From Patiria pectinifera (taxonomy: Eukaryota > Echinodermata > Asteroidea > Valvatida > Asterinidae): a DNA stretch of 64,000 nucleotides. The notes beneath the pieces were generated by a model. That model ran no database searches and was not told where the DNA came from. It saw nothing but the letters and a program-made list of their open reading frames with translations. Of the stretch, positions 39,886-52,440 are shown in pieces (position 1 is the first letter of the stretch; every line of letters begins with the position of its first letter). Both the position numbers and the translations under genes were made by a program. The DNA lies in the NCBI GenBank assembly GCA_029964075.1, contig CM057147.1:21597513-21661512 (forward strand), read 5' to 3'.

Positions 39886-40445
39886 TTTGTGTCCTACCCA
39901 CGGGCATCGGTACGACCGCGATAATCCGCCGCACCGCGCATACGGCGGTCTTTGTTATTAGCCACATGATACATGTGCATACTGAGTCGGAACTCAACAT
40001 TCTAGGGCCTTCGACAACATGGATGGGAGGGTGGGTGAGCAGGCGGTGGCGATGTGGGGGGGGGGGGTAAGGCAACTGCATGTTTGCCAAAATCGGTTTC
40101 TCTCCCAAGCCTCTATCGTACACCGTGGAGGAAAACAGACTCAAGTAGGCTGGAAATAGACCCAGACAATCTAAAAGTATGAGCAAAACAGTTTTTTAAA
40201 GGTGTTCCTTTGCAAGTAGGACAAGTGCTGTGTAGTAGTATAGACTTTATGCACCAAGGCAAAAGTTCTATACCGACGGGCATCGGTACGACTGTGATAA
40301 TCCGCCGCGCCGTGCATACGGCAGTCTTTGTTAGCCACATGACACATACATACACTGAGTTGGAACTTAGCATTCAAGGGCCTTCGACACAAGAAATGAG
40401 AAGGTGGGTGAGGAGGCGGTGGGGGGAGGGGGGTAAGCATTGAAA
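39886..40445. repeat. 376-bp-period duplication
   Basis: CGGGCATCGGTACGAC starts at 39901 and 40277. Both copies continue through GATAATCCGCCGC, CATACGGC, ACTGAG(T)CGGAACT, GGGCCTTCGACA and end in a GGTGGGTGAG...poly-G stretch. Confidence 0.85.
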
Positions 40446-41198
40446 GTACATTAATTGTAAGTTTTTTGTAACTAAATACTAACAAAGAACACCATCTTGT
40501 ACCCGCAATGCATAAGGTCTATAGCACAGGTTGTTCTAAACTTTCAATCTATCTTCACATGCCTATTACTTTTTTAGTACACCACCTATATCCAAATGTC
40601 GAAACTGTGTCTGCGCAGGGGAGAGGATGGTGGGGGGGGGGGGGAGTAAGAACGGGTAGTACGTGTAAGAGATGTATCATGTTATCTGGAGGTTTACAGC
40701 CTCTGGCAAGCTAGACCATATGCACTTGCACTTCTGCAGGTTATGCTGTGCAAGTGGCGGTATGAAAAAAAATATCCCTGTGAAATGATACAGTGTGAAA
40801 CTTAACACCAGCGTGGTTATTGATAATGTTATTATTGTAATATTCGCTGGGTCTAGAAACCTGCATGCCGCATAATCATTCAGTTTTGTCACGAATATTA
40901 ATCTTAAAGATGAGCGAATTATCAACTTCTCTGCACAAGCAATGCATCAACCTGTGACAGGTGTTTCGCGGAGCGATTCAGCCTTCAGGAATTTGGCAGT
41001 GGCCCGCACAAAGAGAAATAAATCAAATGGAAAAGCTTTGTGTAATTTTAATTCTAATCATCCAAAAACAACAATGCAATTAACATAAAAATAATTCTAA
41101 TGGTTTCTCTTCTCGGTCAGTCAAGTTGTCCTGATTTTAAAGGTTTCAAAATTAATTTTACACTGGAGCATTACTTGTAGCAAAATTCCATTTCTCTG
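40446..41198. other. Intergenic, no gene seen
   Basis: A poly-G tract at about 40631-40643 is the only notable feature. Confidence 0.75.
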
Positions 41199-41211
41199 AA
41201 ATGTATATTTT

Positions 41212-41887
41212 TGCACTTTGTAAAACTGCTTACCAGAAAGGGATGTCGCATAGTATACAAATATTGAATGCTTCGAGTGGTGTAGTAAAACTAGCCTCCC
41301 GAGGTGATCCATGGACCATTCTATTTTCCCGAGGCGAAGCCGAGGGAAAATAGAATGGTCCATGGATCACCGAGGGGAGGGCTCACTACTTACACACGAG
41401 GCAGCCGAGGAAAAAGAATGGTGGGGATCATACTACCCACAGATTCTGCTTGATTTTAATATTTTAAATTATTTAAATCTGAACACAGTTGAAATAAACT
41501 TCAATTTCAATACCAAATTGGTGGAAAATGTATTTCTCTCTTAAAAACTACCCCTTCACGAAATGTTTGAATCCAAGTCTGCGGCGCGCTCTCTTTGGAA
41601 TAATACGCACTACGCACAACGCGCTACACACAACGCGCACACCAGCATGCATTTGCACACAAATACCGCGCCGTGGAAATAGTACTTCGGTTGCTAATGG
41701 TATAGTACTTTGGTTGCTATGCGCATAGTACTTTTGGCCGTGCACACAAAGAAAGCAAAATTAGAAAGTAACATGTGACTCGCTCTCGGCCAATCAAGAC
41801 ACAGAATCTGTGGGTGAGGTGTTATAATTTTTGATATATAGAAAACTATGCGACATCCCTTTCTGGTAAACACTTTTGTAAAGTGCA
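41212..41887. mobile_element. Long-TIR foldback element with internal perfect hairpin
   Basis: Terminal arms at 41212-41254 and 41845-41887 (TTACCAGAAAGGGATGTCGC and inverse) enclose a perfect 28-bp inverted repeat (41303-41330 / 41344-41371) and a third inverted pair around CCCACAGATTCTG. About 676 bp, no protein. Ends may extend some bases further. Confidence 0.7.
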
Positions 41888-44439
41888 CTATTTTAAACAT
41901 TTAAAATGTTTCACACGTTTTTCTGACAATTGAGGGCGCTGCTGCTGTGATGTCACTTTAGGAACACACTCTTCATACTTCATATTAGGGTTTTTCTCTT
42001 CACATTGAAAACCGCAAACTCTGCTTATTGAAAACGGTGGTGCATAAAATGTTCTCATTGTCTTATTGTCATAAAGTCTGAAACAATGAACCACTGAAAG
42101 CAGAGAAATAACCGCAGCAAACCCCTAAAATTCTGGTGACTTTTTACGCTGGAGCAGATGTGAAAATGAAGTTTCTGTCTTGAATGATATCACTCCGTCT
42201 CACTTTAATTTCTTCTTGCCAAATGGTTCACACAGTTCAGTTTCACACTGTCAGTGCAATTTTGAACATGCAGATGGTGAACAGATGTCTCTGTATCTGG
42301 CCTGGCGCATCTTTGAACGGCAACATTTTCAACGTTTTCAATTATGATTGGAGAATGAAAGTCATGCACGACTTGAACCATGATGTCCGATGTTGCACCC
42401 AAACACTGAATGCGTTGCCCGCGGGCTATTGACCTCTGTTCTGCGATCTAAACACGTACTGCCACGTTTCAAGTAACGAGGAACACGCGCTCAATCGACA
42501 CCGACACGGAGGGAAGCCGCATTATGACAATGTATGAAGTAACATGATTTCCAGCTAAAAATAGATGATTAAAAAAACAGTCTTGAATGGCCCCAACCGC
42601 CCCCAATATCACAGCGTGGATTTCGAAGGATTTCTGGAATAGTGGCGGGGGGTTGTCAGTAATTGGGTATTGTGGAGGATCAAGTTTGTTATGAGAACAA
42701 ACACGTACCATCAGATTCAAAATAAAGATTTGTTTTTAAAATGAACATGAATGAAATGGTAGACATGTTAAATTGTTTTACATAAAGTTTTAAATACAAG
42801 TACCGGTCCATTTACATGTACATGTTCAGTATACCTGTAGTGTACACACAATTAGGTCCACATATTTTTATTAGTTTAATTAAAACCCTCCTACTATTTA
42901 GGAGGTCACAATCGGTCAAAAATGTCTTCCTCACCTTCTGGCATACTGTGTACAAACCAATGGGGGTCTTGACCAATATCAACCCAAGTAATAACAAGGC
43001 TGACAATGCAAGTTTCCACAGGAGGGTTCTAATGAGTAATTTTTATTTTCCCCTCTGACGCTGAATAACATGCACATATTGTTCCATTAGAAATGAGTTT
43101 TGAGATATATACCGGTATCCCCACTTTTAAAGGTCTCACAAATTTGTTTCAAAAATCTTTAAAATGCGTAGAATGTAGGCCATGTCCCACTGTACTATAA
43201 TTTTAATCTCCATATTGCCATTTTCAAGGGTCCCTTTTTGGTTTTTATGCTAAATTAAAAGCAAGTCTCAATACTCAAGACAAAATGATGAACACAGAAT
43301 ATTCAGTGACATTACGGCTGCTTCAGCATCAAGCTTTTGGTTTTTGCTGCATTACATTTTCTGTTTGGGTGATTCTTTGTTTTTTCAGTACATTTACATG
43401 ACATTATGTAAAAAAAAAAAAAAGTTTCCAATGAGCAAAGGTTTGGGTTCACAATTTGAACAGGAAACCCCTTGACTTGTCTCAAAAGTGACATCACAGA
43501 AAAAAAAAATCTGTTGAAAAAGCATTTCTTTTTGAACATTTCTTTTTGAACATTAAAAAAAGTACAATTTTCAAAAGTTTTAATCAGAAAAGGGATGTCT
43601 CACAGTTTTCATACATTTTCAGTGGAAGGGTTATTTTGAACAAAATATGTTCCAGGTTCCAGCGTAAAATTGATGTCATGAACCCTTTAACGTTTCAATT
43701 TTCACAGGAAATGACAAACGACCACAGCTGCGCGTAAATGCTGCTCCTGAAAATCTGGGCCACACGTCCTGCACATTATCAGCATCAAAGGACGCCTTCG
43801 TCATAAGACAATGGTCTACTTCAGGGTCAATGGCAGCAAGGCAGTCGCACCTTCCTGGAAAATACAGGACCCGTTTGTTATTGTCAACAAGTACAGCTGT
43901 ACAGCTTGCACCGCTGAATGCATGTCTGTGCATGATGAGTCATGGACATTTGTACATTTACACGTAGACCTAGCCCTATGGCCTACATGAGCTGAATCAC
44001 GTACCGACTTCCCCCTTCAGATCCAGGTCCGCGTTTTGTGGTGTCAATAAACTTGCCACACCAGTCAACTTATCAAGAGTCTACCAGGGGCTTTGTGTTT
44101 GTTACTCCTTTTTTTTCTTCTCATAAATATTTGGAGTTGGCATAACATTGTTTGAAAGCATCCTTACCATACAGCACTCTTCTTGGACATGTGTATACCA
44201 CATGCACATCAGGTTTTGTTTATTATGTGGGGAATCTATACAGTCCAGAAGAGAATTGTTTAAACATCTTGAAGCATGTTTATAAGATTACTAGAGAAAG
44301 GGGAATCTCCCTTTATTCGTCAATGAACACTTAAAAAATTCAGGTGGGAGTCTGCACAAGGAAAGACTGGCAGGATACCAGCTTTCAGCTTAGTCAGCAA
44401 CAGTGAAGGTGTAGGGTTGGGCAGTAAGAGGCAGCTGTA
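41888..44439. other. Intergenic, no gene seen
   Basis: AT-rich with T- and A-runs (43411-43424, 43501-43509). No recognised element. Confidence 0.75.
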
Positions 44440-44990
44440 TTAAAGCTACATTCCATCATTTGCAGCTATCCAAAAAGTAACTGATGTAAATATTGTTGAA
44501 AAACGTACTTGGTTGAAAGATAGCAAGGGCACTAAACTCCCTGTGAAATTATTCTTTCTGGCAAGCTGTCATTTTGAAGAAATCAACGAAAGAAGGCCTT
44601 TCCAACGGTGCGTCTTAAGACGCACTGTTGGAAATTTCCGTTAGTAGTTCATTTTTTTAATCGGCGAAGCGCGCGCAAGCATTGGCAAGACGCACACGCG
44701 CGCACGGTTGCTATAATTCGTCGGATCAGTGCGCGACATCACGTAGCTGCAATCGGCTCTGTGAGAACGTGTCTTGGACGCTGAATTCAGGCCCAATTCA
44801 AAACATGATTCAGCAAGTTTTGATTTGAAATCCAGATCCTATAATGCTGTTTTTCTCGAAATATACAGCTAAAGCTGAGCTGAAACTTCATCAGGTTAGT
44901 TTGTTCAGCACCCTTCTTTAGATTTTCAGCGCGTTTGTTGCTTCAAACGAACAAAATGCACAAATTACAAATGATGGACTATACCTTTAA
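44440..44990. mobile_element. TTAA-bounded family F element
   Basis: TTAAAGCTACATTCCATCAT and the inverse ATGATGGACTATACCTTTAA form the ends, each with TTAA. A 36-bp near-perfect palindrome (44599-44634, TTTCCAACGGTGCGTCTT|AAG...) sits inside. A truncated relative is at 46328-46610. Confidence 0.72.
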
Positions 44991-46919
44991 AACCACACAT
45001 GTGACGGGCTCTTGACCAATAGGAATCTAGGTAAACTGTCTTAGGTACTTATGAATTTCTAAGTTTAATCTTCCATACTTTTGACAAATTATTGCAGTGG
45101 ATCATTCAATTGTTATATTTTAGGCTCTTTTCAACCATTATAAATGACCGCATCAACTAATACCGTAGGACCGATATACCATGTCATTTGAATGCTGGTG
45201 ATGATGATTGGAAATCGGGGATCGAGGCAGGCAGGGTGGATCCAGGAAACAGAAGGAACGGGAGGGAGGGCTAACATTTTGAAAAAGCATGATAATGAGG
45301 CACTCAGCTTTATGAAACACAGGTACTGCAAAAGCAATTATCATCATGGCGGCATTCAGGAACATTTTTTTTGCAGACATGGATGGGTGGTGGATAAGGT
45401 GGACTAATCAAGCAAAATTCAGGGACGGAGATTTGACCATCTCTCCTGGATCCCTGAGTGTGGGGTGGTGTTTGTGGGGAGGGAATGGCCAAGTCCGTCA
45501 CATTGGGGTGTGATCAGACTAATAGAGATACATGCAAAAAAATACAATTGAGATATATCGTATTGTAAGCAAAAAATAGATTGTGCTCAAATAATTTTTT
45601 CACATTGGGAGGGGGGATAGCATGGACTGAAGCACATGAAACGTGGAATAAATTTAGTTTAGATTATTCTAAAATGTTTTCCATATGTTTTCCGAATTTC
45701 AATATGTAATTTAAAATTTCGCAGCTTGAAAATAAATAAGGACAAACGAAAGATGAGTCTTTAAGCCATCAGCGAAAAACAACACTGGTAAAAATATGAG
45801 AAAAACAGAACTGCCTATTCCCTGTTGGATTTAATTACTTAAAAATGCACAAGTACATATTAAATGCACAGCTACATGTAGAGCTAGATGAACACTTTCG
45901 CCGCGTGCCGAGGTGTTGTGTTCATCAAGTTCAATATTTGATGAGCTCTACACATGTATGTGAATGAAGCGAGCAACATCTGTCGCCTACTGTGAACAAT
46001 GGACCATTTTTTTTGTTTTCATCATTTTTTCATGGGATCCATATCATTTGCAAATGTTCAATACTGTACGGGTATATAATTTTATTGTCCAACTAGGAGA
46101 ATCATGACGCTCTGTTGGCCAAGGGGAAAGGGAAAACTGATTATATTTTCTTTGTGATGTTCACAATTCTTTGCCAGTTTGATAAGGCACTGGAGTTTTT
46201 AACTCTGTCATAAATTTAAAAGACGTGGGTGCGGCCGTTATGTACTGATTGTTATCATAGTGTTCATGGTGCATAAATTATTCAGCATATATATACAGTG
46301 TACAGTTCATACGTTTTAGGTGGGGCGGCATTATAATTCGTCGGTTCAGTGCGCAACATCACGTACCTGCAATCGGCTGGATGAGAACGTGTCCCAGACG
46401 CTGATTTTGGGCGCAACTCAAAACATGACTTGGCAACTTTTGAATTGAAATTGAGATCCTAGAATATTGGTTTCTCGGAATATACAGCATATTCACCGAG
46501 CTAATACATAATCAGGTTAGTTGTTAAGCACCCTTCTTTGGATTCTGGGCACTTTGTTGCTTTAAACGAAAAAAAAATGCACAAATGACAAATGATGGTA
46601 CTCCACCTTTCATCGTATACCGCACATTTGTATGCTGTGACAGTATGGAACATGTGCATACATTGTACAATGTACATGTACAATTTCTATGAGTCATACA
46701 TGCACATCTACATGTGCATCAAGAATGGGAAATAACTGTGCAAACATGAACACATGTTAGACTCTACATGTGACTATCGCTTGTGTTGCACCTTTTTTTA
46801 TTTATTGTAAACACTGTACCGGTACATGAAGCTGTGTAATTATGATCCACTGAAGTCTAATCCTTGAATACATTACCGGGTACGTCCATAGTCTGGAACA
46901 TGTTGATAGACCTGTACCA
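44991..46919. other. Intergenic, with partial repeats
   Basis: A small palindrome around 45868-45962 (TGTAGAGCTAGATGAACAC and inverse) and the truncated family F copy at 46328-46610. No gene seen. Confidence 0.75.
46328..46610. mobile_element. Truncated family F element
   Basis: ATTATAATTCGTCGGTTCAG through AACGTGTCCCAGACGCTGA to CAAATGATGGTACTCCACCT repeats the right half of 44440-44990 at roughly 80% identity; the left part and palindrome are missing. Confidence 0.7.
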
Positions 46920-47446
46920 TTTAAAGGGAATATACAACATTTGCGAACATCGAAAAACAAAACTACCACATTTTTACAAAATACCTTACTAGGATGTTGA
47001 TAAATGACAGTCTAAAGCATCCTGTGAAATTATGGCACCTGGTGTAAAGTCATTTTCAAGAAAAGTGGTATTTTGTATAAATTTCCAACAGTGGTCGGCC
47101 GACCACCGTTGGAAAAACCTAACTATTTTGCAACTTTTGTTCCAAATTTACCATTTTTTCAGTCCAAATTTTGTTTGCTATTGGTTTCATGTTCATGAAC
47201 GGGTGCAGGCCAGCCAGACTGGTTCCCTAACCTTACAATTTTCCGGCATCTATAAATTGATCCATTTCATCTTTAGTGGAGTCAGGGAACCAGACTACTT
47301 GAACATTTTTCTTGGTTTTTCCAACCTTTTCGAATACAAAACTTCAAAAATGTCAGTGTAACAATATTTGATCTATTATACTAACCCCTCAAATAGTTCA
47401 TTTCTGAAAATTACAGCAAAAGCCAATGATGTACATTCCCTTTAAA
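46920..47446. mobile_element. TTAA-bounded family G element, copy 2
   Basis: TTTAAAGGGAATATACA and the inverse TGTACATTCCCTTTAAA (16 of 17 match) mark the ends with TTAA outermost. A 34-bp palindrome (47082-47115, centre TCGGCCGA, one mismatch pair) is central. 527 bp, non-coding. Confidence 0.78.
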
Positions 47447-47845
47447 TGTTTGATACATTTTCCCCATGTACCTATAGAATACTCACTATACCTTTGCTTT
47501 CCAAGACTGTTTTGAATCGCACTCTGTACGGTTATCAGGAAACTGGATGGCGCAAGGTGTGAAATTTTTAATGAAGAACTCCATCAACAGTTAATAGCAT
47601 GTAGTAGGCTACCCAGGATGGTCTGGGTTGGGGGGGGAGACAGCGTTTCTGACTTGTTATAAATGATCCTACATGAAACAGGAAAATATGTCATCCTAGA
47701 CTAATCCCTGTTTGACATACCGGCTACAGGCAAGGTCAGCTTTATGATGATTAATTTGCTTTCGTTCCAATTAAAACAATGGGGAAACCATATACACAAG
47801 GCTGTCAACAGGCTAGCCAAACAAGGAAAACAAGTCTGCAGTTTA

Positions 47846-48196
47846 GGCCCCCCAAAAAAAGTCTCCGGTTTCTGGTATGCGCGCGCGTCGCTGTAGCCAT
47901 GCGCGTCGGCAAAATGAAAAAGTTTTTTTTTCAATGAAAGATGATGTCTCAAAACCGCCAAACTCACTGGTTTGACTGGAATCCTGCTGCTGCACAATTT
48001 TAACGTATTTTTAGATGGGGTTATGATCGAGAATAAGCTTTATGTGGTCTCTCTGGACTCCCATATATTTTCACTAAGTTTAGTCGGGCACCATTTGCAG
48101 TCATCAGCCGACATTTGAAGCAAAAAAGTCAGGTAAAAAAAAAAAAAAAAACGCCGCATCGCCGCACCGCTATTTGGACAAGCTCCATACCAGAAA
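47846..48196 (-). mobile_element. Harbinger-like MITE family C, copy 2
   Basis: GGCCCCCCAAAAAAAGTCTC begins it after TTA. The body is the reverse complement of copy 1 (GTGCAGCAGCAGGATTCC region). The far end stops at CCATACCAGAAA, so the last 20 bp are degraded. Confidence 0.72.
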
Positions 48197-49685
48197 TTTC
48201 TAACGTGGTTATATACTGTACCAGGTTTTTAGTTATCTTATCAGCATTCCCTTGACACAAGCTATACATTTACAGGCGTATTATTAATGCATGTGTGTAC
48301 ACTATAAAATCAACAATTCAGCAGATGTGTTCACGTACCGGTAGCTCTGACCCAAGTACACACACATACGTGTACAGACACGTCTGTTTATGGTGTAAAT
48401 CAAGGATTTTCTATTATTCATCTTCCCTTTTCCTTCGTTTATACATGAACCTTTTTGCAACAGCTCTCATTGGTTTAGTACACATTTTCTAATCAAGGTC
48501 GAGGTCGTCCTCCATTCATCGATGGTGTTGCACGCACACGTGTACACAAACAAAGAAAGTATTAATGCTTGCATTTGCCCAAAAAGCGATGAACAGTAAA
48601 ATTTGCTAAATCCAGACAGTAAGGCCGAGTAAAAGAATAAACCCGTTTCTTGTCCCCACCCACTGTCTTTTTTCCACTCACCTCCTCTTTTTTTTCATTT
48701 CGCAATATTTTTCAGTATATTGTCTTTTTATTTTATTCGTTTCCACTCATGTGTAAAGGGGACAATTTTGTATCAGCAAAAGAGTTGAGAAAATGGAACA
48801 ATCCATCAGCCATCTTGGAAACTCTGCCCTGTTTTGGGACCAAAAAGGGGGTTGCCTCCTTCATTTGTTCAAAACATTCGGACAAGAAACTATTTTTTTT
48901 CCCAACTCTGCCCATAAAGTGACCTGGTAGTACTAGATATTGAGACTAGGTCAGACAGAGATAAGGGGACCCTGTGTATATGCAGTCAGTCACTCTGCAG
49001 TGGCCCTGACCTAAGCTAGGTCAGAGTCTTCCATTGTTCGTCTGTTTGTGGTTGGGGGTTTTTTGGCGGGAAAACAGCTGGAAAGTGGTTTTTCCTTGTA
49101 ATTAATTGGCGATGTGTATAAACGCTGAATGACAAACCTGATTGGGCAATAAATTATCAATAAGATCTGGGGTCACTCACTGGGCACTGGCTGCAAAACA
49201 CGCTGGAGAATAAATATCGGAAATCTGAAATTTGGGCCAGTCAATCATTGTCTTTAAAATGATTTCAGAGCAACACTTTTTCAATGATATCAGTCTACAG
49301 TGACGGTGTACCTGTCTACAACACAAACTTTATAAAATCGCATAAAATTTATAAATTACATCTCATTTAACTCAGAAATTATAATTGGTTGGTGCACATA
49401 ATTTTTTTTATTGGTGCCAATCACTAACATATGAACATACTTGTATCATGTACGCCTACTGAACGGCGGACAGCATTCTTATTTTTTATTTAAAATTTGA
49501 ATCGCCTGCTAATTTTGCCTGCTACATCGATATGTGGTCATGATTGCGTCTTTACGGGCCCTGTTGCTATCCATAAGGTTATTGGAATAAACTGCTGCGA
49601 CCCAGGTGTGTGACCAAAATTAGTTAGCAACATTTCAAACGAACAGGAATGTCTTGGATAGAGGGCAGTGTTTTGATTGATTTTT
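48197..49685. other. Intergenic, no gene seen
   Basis: Nothing recognised beyond T- and A-runs. Confidence 0.75.
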
Positions 49686-49886
49686 GGAAAGAAAGTTGCA
49701 TCCTGACGCCACTTTTTTCATCATATATTATCTTAATGAATGTCAGTCATTGCAAAAATGTTGAAAAGACATGAATCTGGGACTGAGAAACATTTCCAAA
49801 TTTGTTATAAAAAAATACTCTGAAAACTATCCACTCAACTCTCCATAGACTTTGTAGCGTCAGGATATTACTACATTCTTCTTTCC
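49686..49886. mobile_element. Family B MITE, copy 2
   Basis: GGAAAGAAAGTTGCATCCTG to GCGTCAGGATA...TTCTTTCC; the ends pair (GGAAAGAA/TTCTTTCC, ATCCTGACGC/GCGTCAGGAT). Body as in 33006-33221. The flanking 8-mers are not identical. Confidence 0.7.
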
Positions 49887-50170
49887 TGGATTTTTTTTAA
49901 GGACATTTTGGAGTAAAATGATGATGATTGCGGCAAAATGAAAATATTGATGGCGATCACCGTGATCACCATTACGCACCCTGAATACAAAACCGCATTG
50001 ATTCACATGACATCAAGTGTCACACAAAATTCAAAATTACCAAAAAAAAGAGTGTTCTTAGAATTAAGAAAAATCTGGTTTAGGTAGCAGTTAAAGTATT
50101 AATTCTGGAATGAAATAATAGTATTCTTGACTCCAGTCCAACTATACTTGACCAAAAATAGAGAGCAACC

Positions 50171-50267
50171 TAGTCCCACTAACTGGGTCGCTAGAACTCC
50201 TGGCTAGTGTGACAGTAACATCCCAAATGTCAAAAAAGGAGTTCTAGCGACCCAGTTAGTGGGACTA
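50171..50267. repeat. Perfect 31-bp inverted repeat
   Basis: Arms 50171-50201 and 50237-50267 (starting TAGTCCCACTAACTGGGTCG) are exact reverse complements around a 35-nt loop. Confidence 0.9.
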
Positions 50268-50486
50268 AAAGCAACATGTTACACATACATTGTAGAAATC
50301 ATGTAAAGAAAAAAATGATGTTGCAGTTGAGTACAAAGTCTATGGAGGGTCAAGAAAATTTCCTTAAGTATTTCCTAACAAAATTGGAACTGTTTCTCAT
50401 TCCCGGATATACATGTCTTATCATCATTTTTGCAGTGACTGACCTTGAGATGATATAGCCTATAAAGAAAAAAACAGTCTGCATTG

Positions 50487-50590
50487 GTTGCAACTACTTC
50501 TAGAGTTAGAAGGCTTCTCTCCGTCAGAGAGAAGGCTTCTCTCCGTCAGGCTTCTCTTCTCAGCCTATAATTCTAGAAGTAGGTTGCAAC
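50487..50590. repeat. Foldback with doubled 20-bp core
   Basis: GTTGCAACTACTTCTAGA (50487-50504) is inverted at 50572-50590 with one extra base. Between them AGAAGGCTTCTCTCCGTCAG occurs twice, then partially a third time. Confidence 0.8.
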
Positions 50591-52380
50591 ATTCTATCCG
50601 AAATCATCTTTAAATGAGGAAATTTGAGAGAATATAGACTGTTTTCCCGCTCTAGTAACCTGAGGCCTAAGTTTGTTTTGCATCTTTTCACTCCACCTTC
50701 CTCATTATGTGCTATGATAATCTTGTCTCATTCTACTTTATAGAATATCCATGATACTAAGGCCCCTAAATGATCATGATGTAAACTCATAAAGTGTCGC
50801 CTTTTTTTTGTTTTCCAACCGCCACGTCTTCTTTCTTGGCTTACCTTTTACAGCAGCCGAACCCTGAACAACAACTTCCAGAGAGCAATGAAGTAAACAA
50901 CTGTTGTCGTGTTGAAGATTCTGGCTTGAGTGATGTCACACACCCCAAGCCAAATTGTCGACCGTATTTATTGTCTTGGAAAGTTGGAAATATTGTTTTT
51001 TTCGTCGTCCCGCGCCGGCCGCTGACTTCAAAACAATCACTGCTGCAATGCACTTGCACTGCATGCAGCAGACGCAAAACGTTTCACAGAACTCGTACTC
51101 GCCTCCGGATATAAGGGATGAAATATCCTTACTGACAGCTACAATTAATTGCTAAGTAGGACATGACGAAAACCAAATTATTGAATTTTTCAGTCCCGAG
51201 CATGCACCACAAACATTCAACGTTTGGGTGCAGACGGTGTTTTTTCTATCCGTAACGTAATATAAAAATTCGTGGAGCGGTGAGTAGCGCCCTCTTGAGT
51301 TAGACTATAGCTTTGCGTGATTTTCAGATTTTCATTATTTTTGAAGTGCACAATTATCCTTTTTCAAATGCGCCCAAAGTAAGTACATTATTTTCTTACA
51401 AACATTTAGTTGGATTCGTGATAATAACGGTAAGCATTATTAAGGTAAAAGTAACAGTCTTTATTATCTGAATGAATTTGAAGCTTTACAACAATTGGGC
51501 TTGGTGACACTTCAGGAAGAAATCGAAAGTCGAGGGGCTCGATGTGCTGCACGTGACTCAACATACCCCAATTCCCAAAGATAACAAGCCCGAGTTATTG
51601 TCCGGCCACAATTTTTTCCCCGTTCCATTTCTCATTCAAAAGCTTATAATTTTGTATTGCTGGAAAATTTACATATTGTTTTGCTTTCTTTTTACAGCGC
51701 TTTGGGCTTGACCATTTACCATACTTAGGACTGAGCCAATACGGCTCTGACCATTGATCTCTATGCTCTGACGGTTCACAGTAATTTCACACCTACGTGC
51801 AGGCCAAAACCCATCGCCGAGCTCATGAATAAACGTTACACCCCTCAAAATACTCTATATTGAGAGTTCTAGCTGATAGCCATACAATTGGGGACTTGAA
51901 GAGATATGGCAATGATATAACCTCTGGCCCGGACAGTTGGGGCTTCCACTGAGATCCAGCATTTTGGATGCGATTGGGCTCGTAGTGCTATTTTGCCATG
52001 TTGTGAGAGATCGTTTTTCTACTTTTCCACTTTGGGAAATTACTTGTAGTCTTCTTTGGGTGACAATTTCATTTCGAAAAGTCAACCAATCCACCAAAAA
52101 ATGAAAAGACAATGAAAGATGAACACGTACCTATGAGAGTTTTGGAGTATTTTTGAAAGAATGGTGAGGTATGCATTTCACTGTTGTCTGAATTTATTTG
52201 ATTGGGTGCACCCCTAGTGGTCTCGCACCAATGCCTACCTTATTGAGTGACTAGGTTTGCGGAAACACCTTTGGGAATAATTTCTCAACTACGAGAATGG
52301 TTCTGAAAAGAACCAGAGGTATAAACTCGACGTTCATCCGGCACTGCACACTGAGGGAGAAGAAATCTTAAGCCTACTTA
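50591..52380. other. Intergenic, no gene seen
   Basis: A CpG-containing stretch at 50990-51120 and the first copy of a diverged repeat pair (51836-52150). Open frames around 50794-51114 have no recognised similarity. Confidence 0.7.
51836..52150. repeat. Diverged dispersed repeat N, copy 1
   Basis: Shares CCTCTGGCCCGGAC, GCTATTTTGCCATG, GATCGTTTTTC, GTCTTCTTTGGG and TCGAAAAGTCAA in order with 54944-55255. Confidence 0.7.
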
Positions 52381-52440
52381 CCTTAATTTTCTTTCAATAG
52401 AGGGCGCGCCACATAACTAGTGGTCTCGATCGCCACCACC

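Noticed and set aside
50794..51114. 106-codon plus-strand frame near a CpG-containing stretch
   Set aside because: No recognised domain; an equally long frame exists on the other strand, and composition is not convincingly coding.
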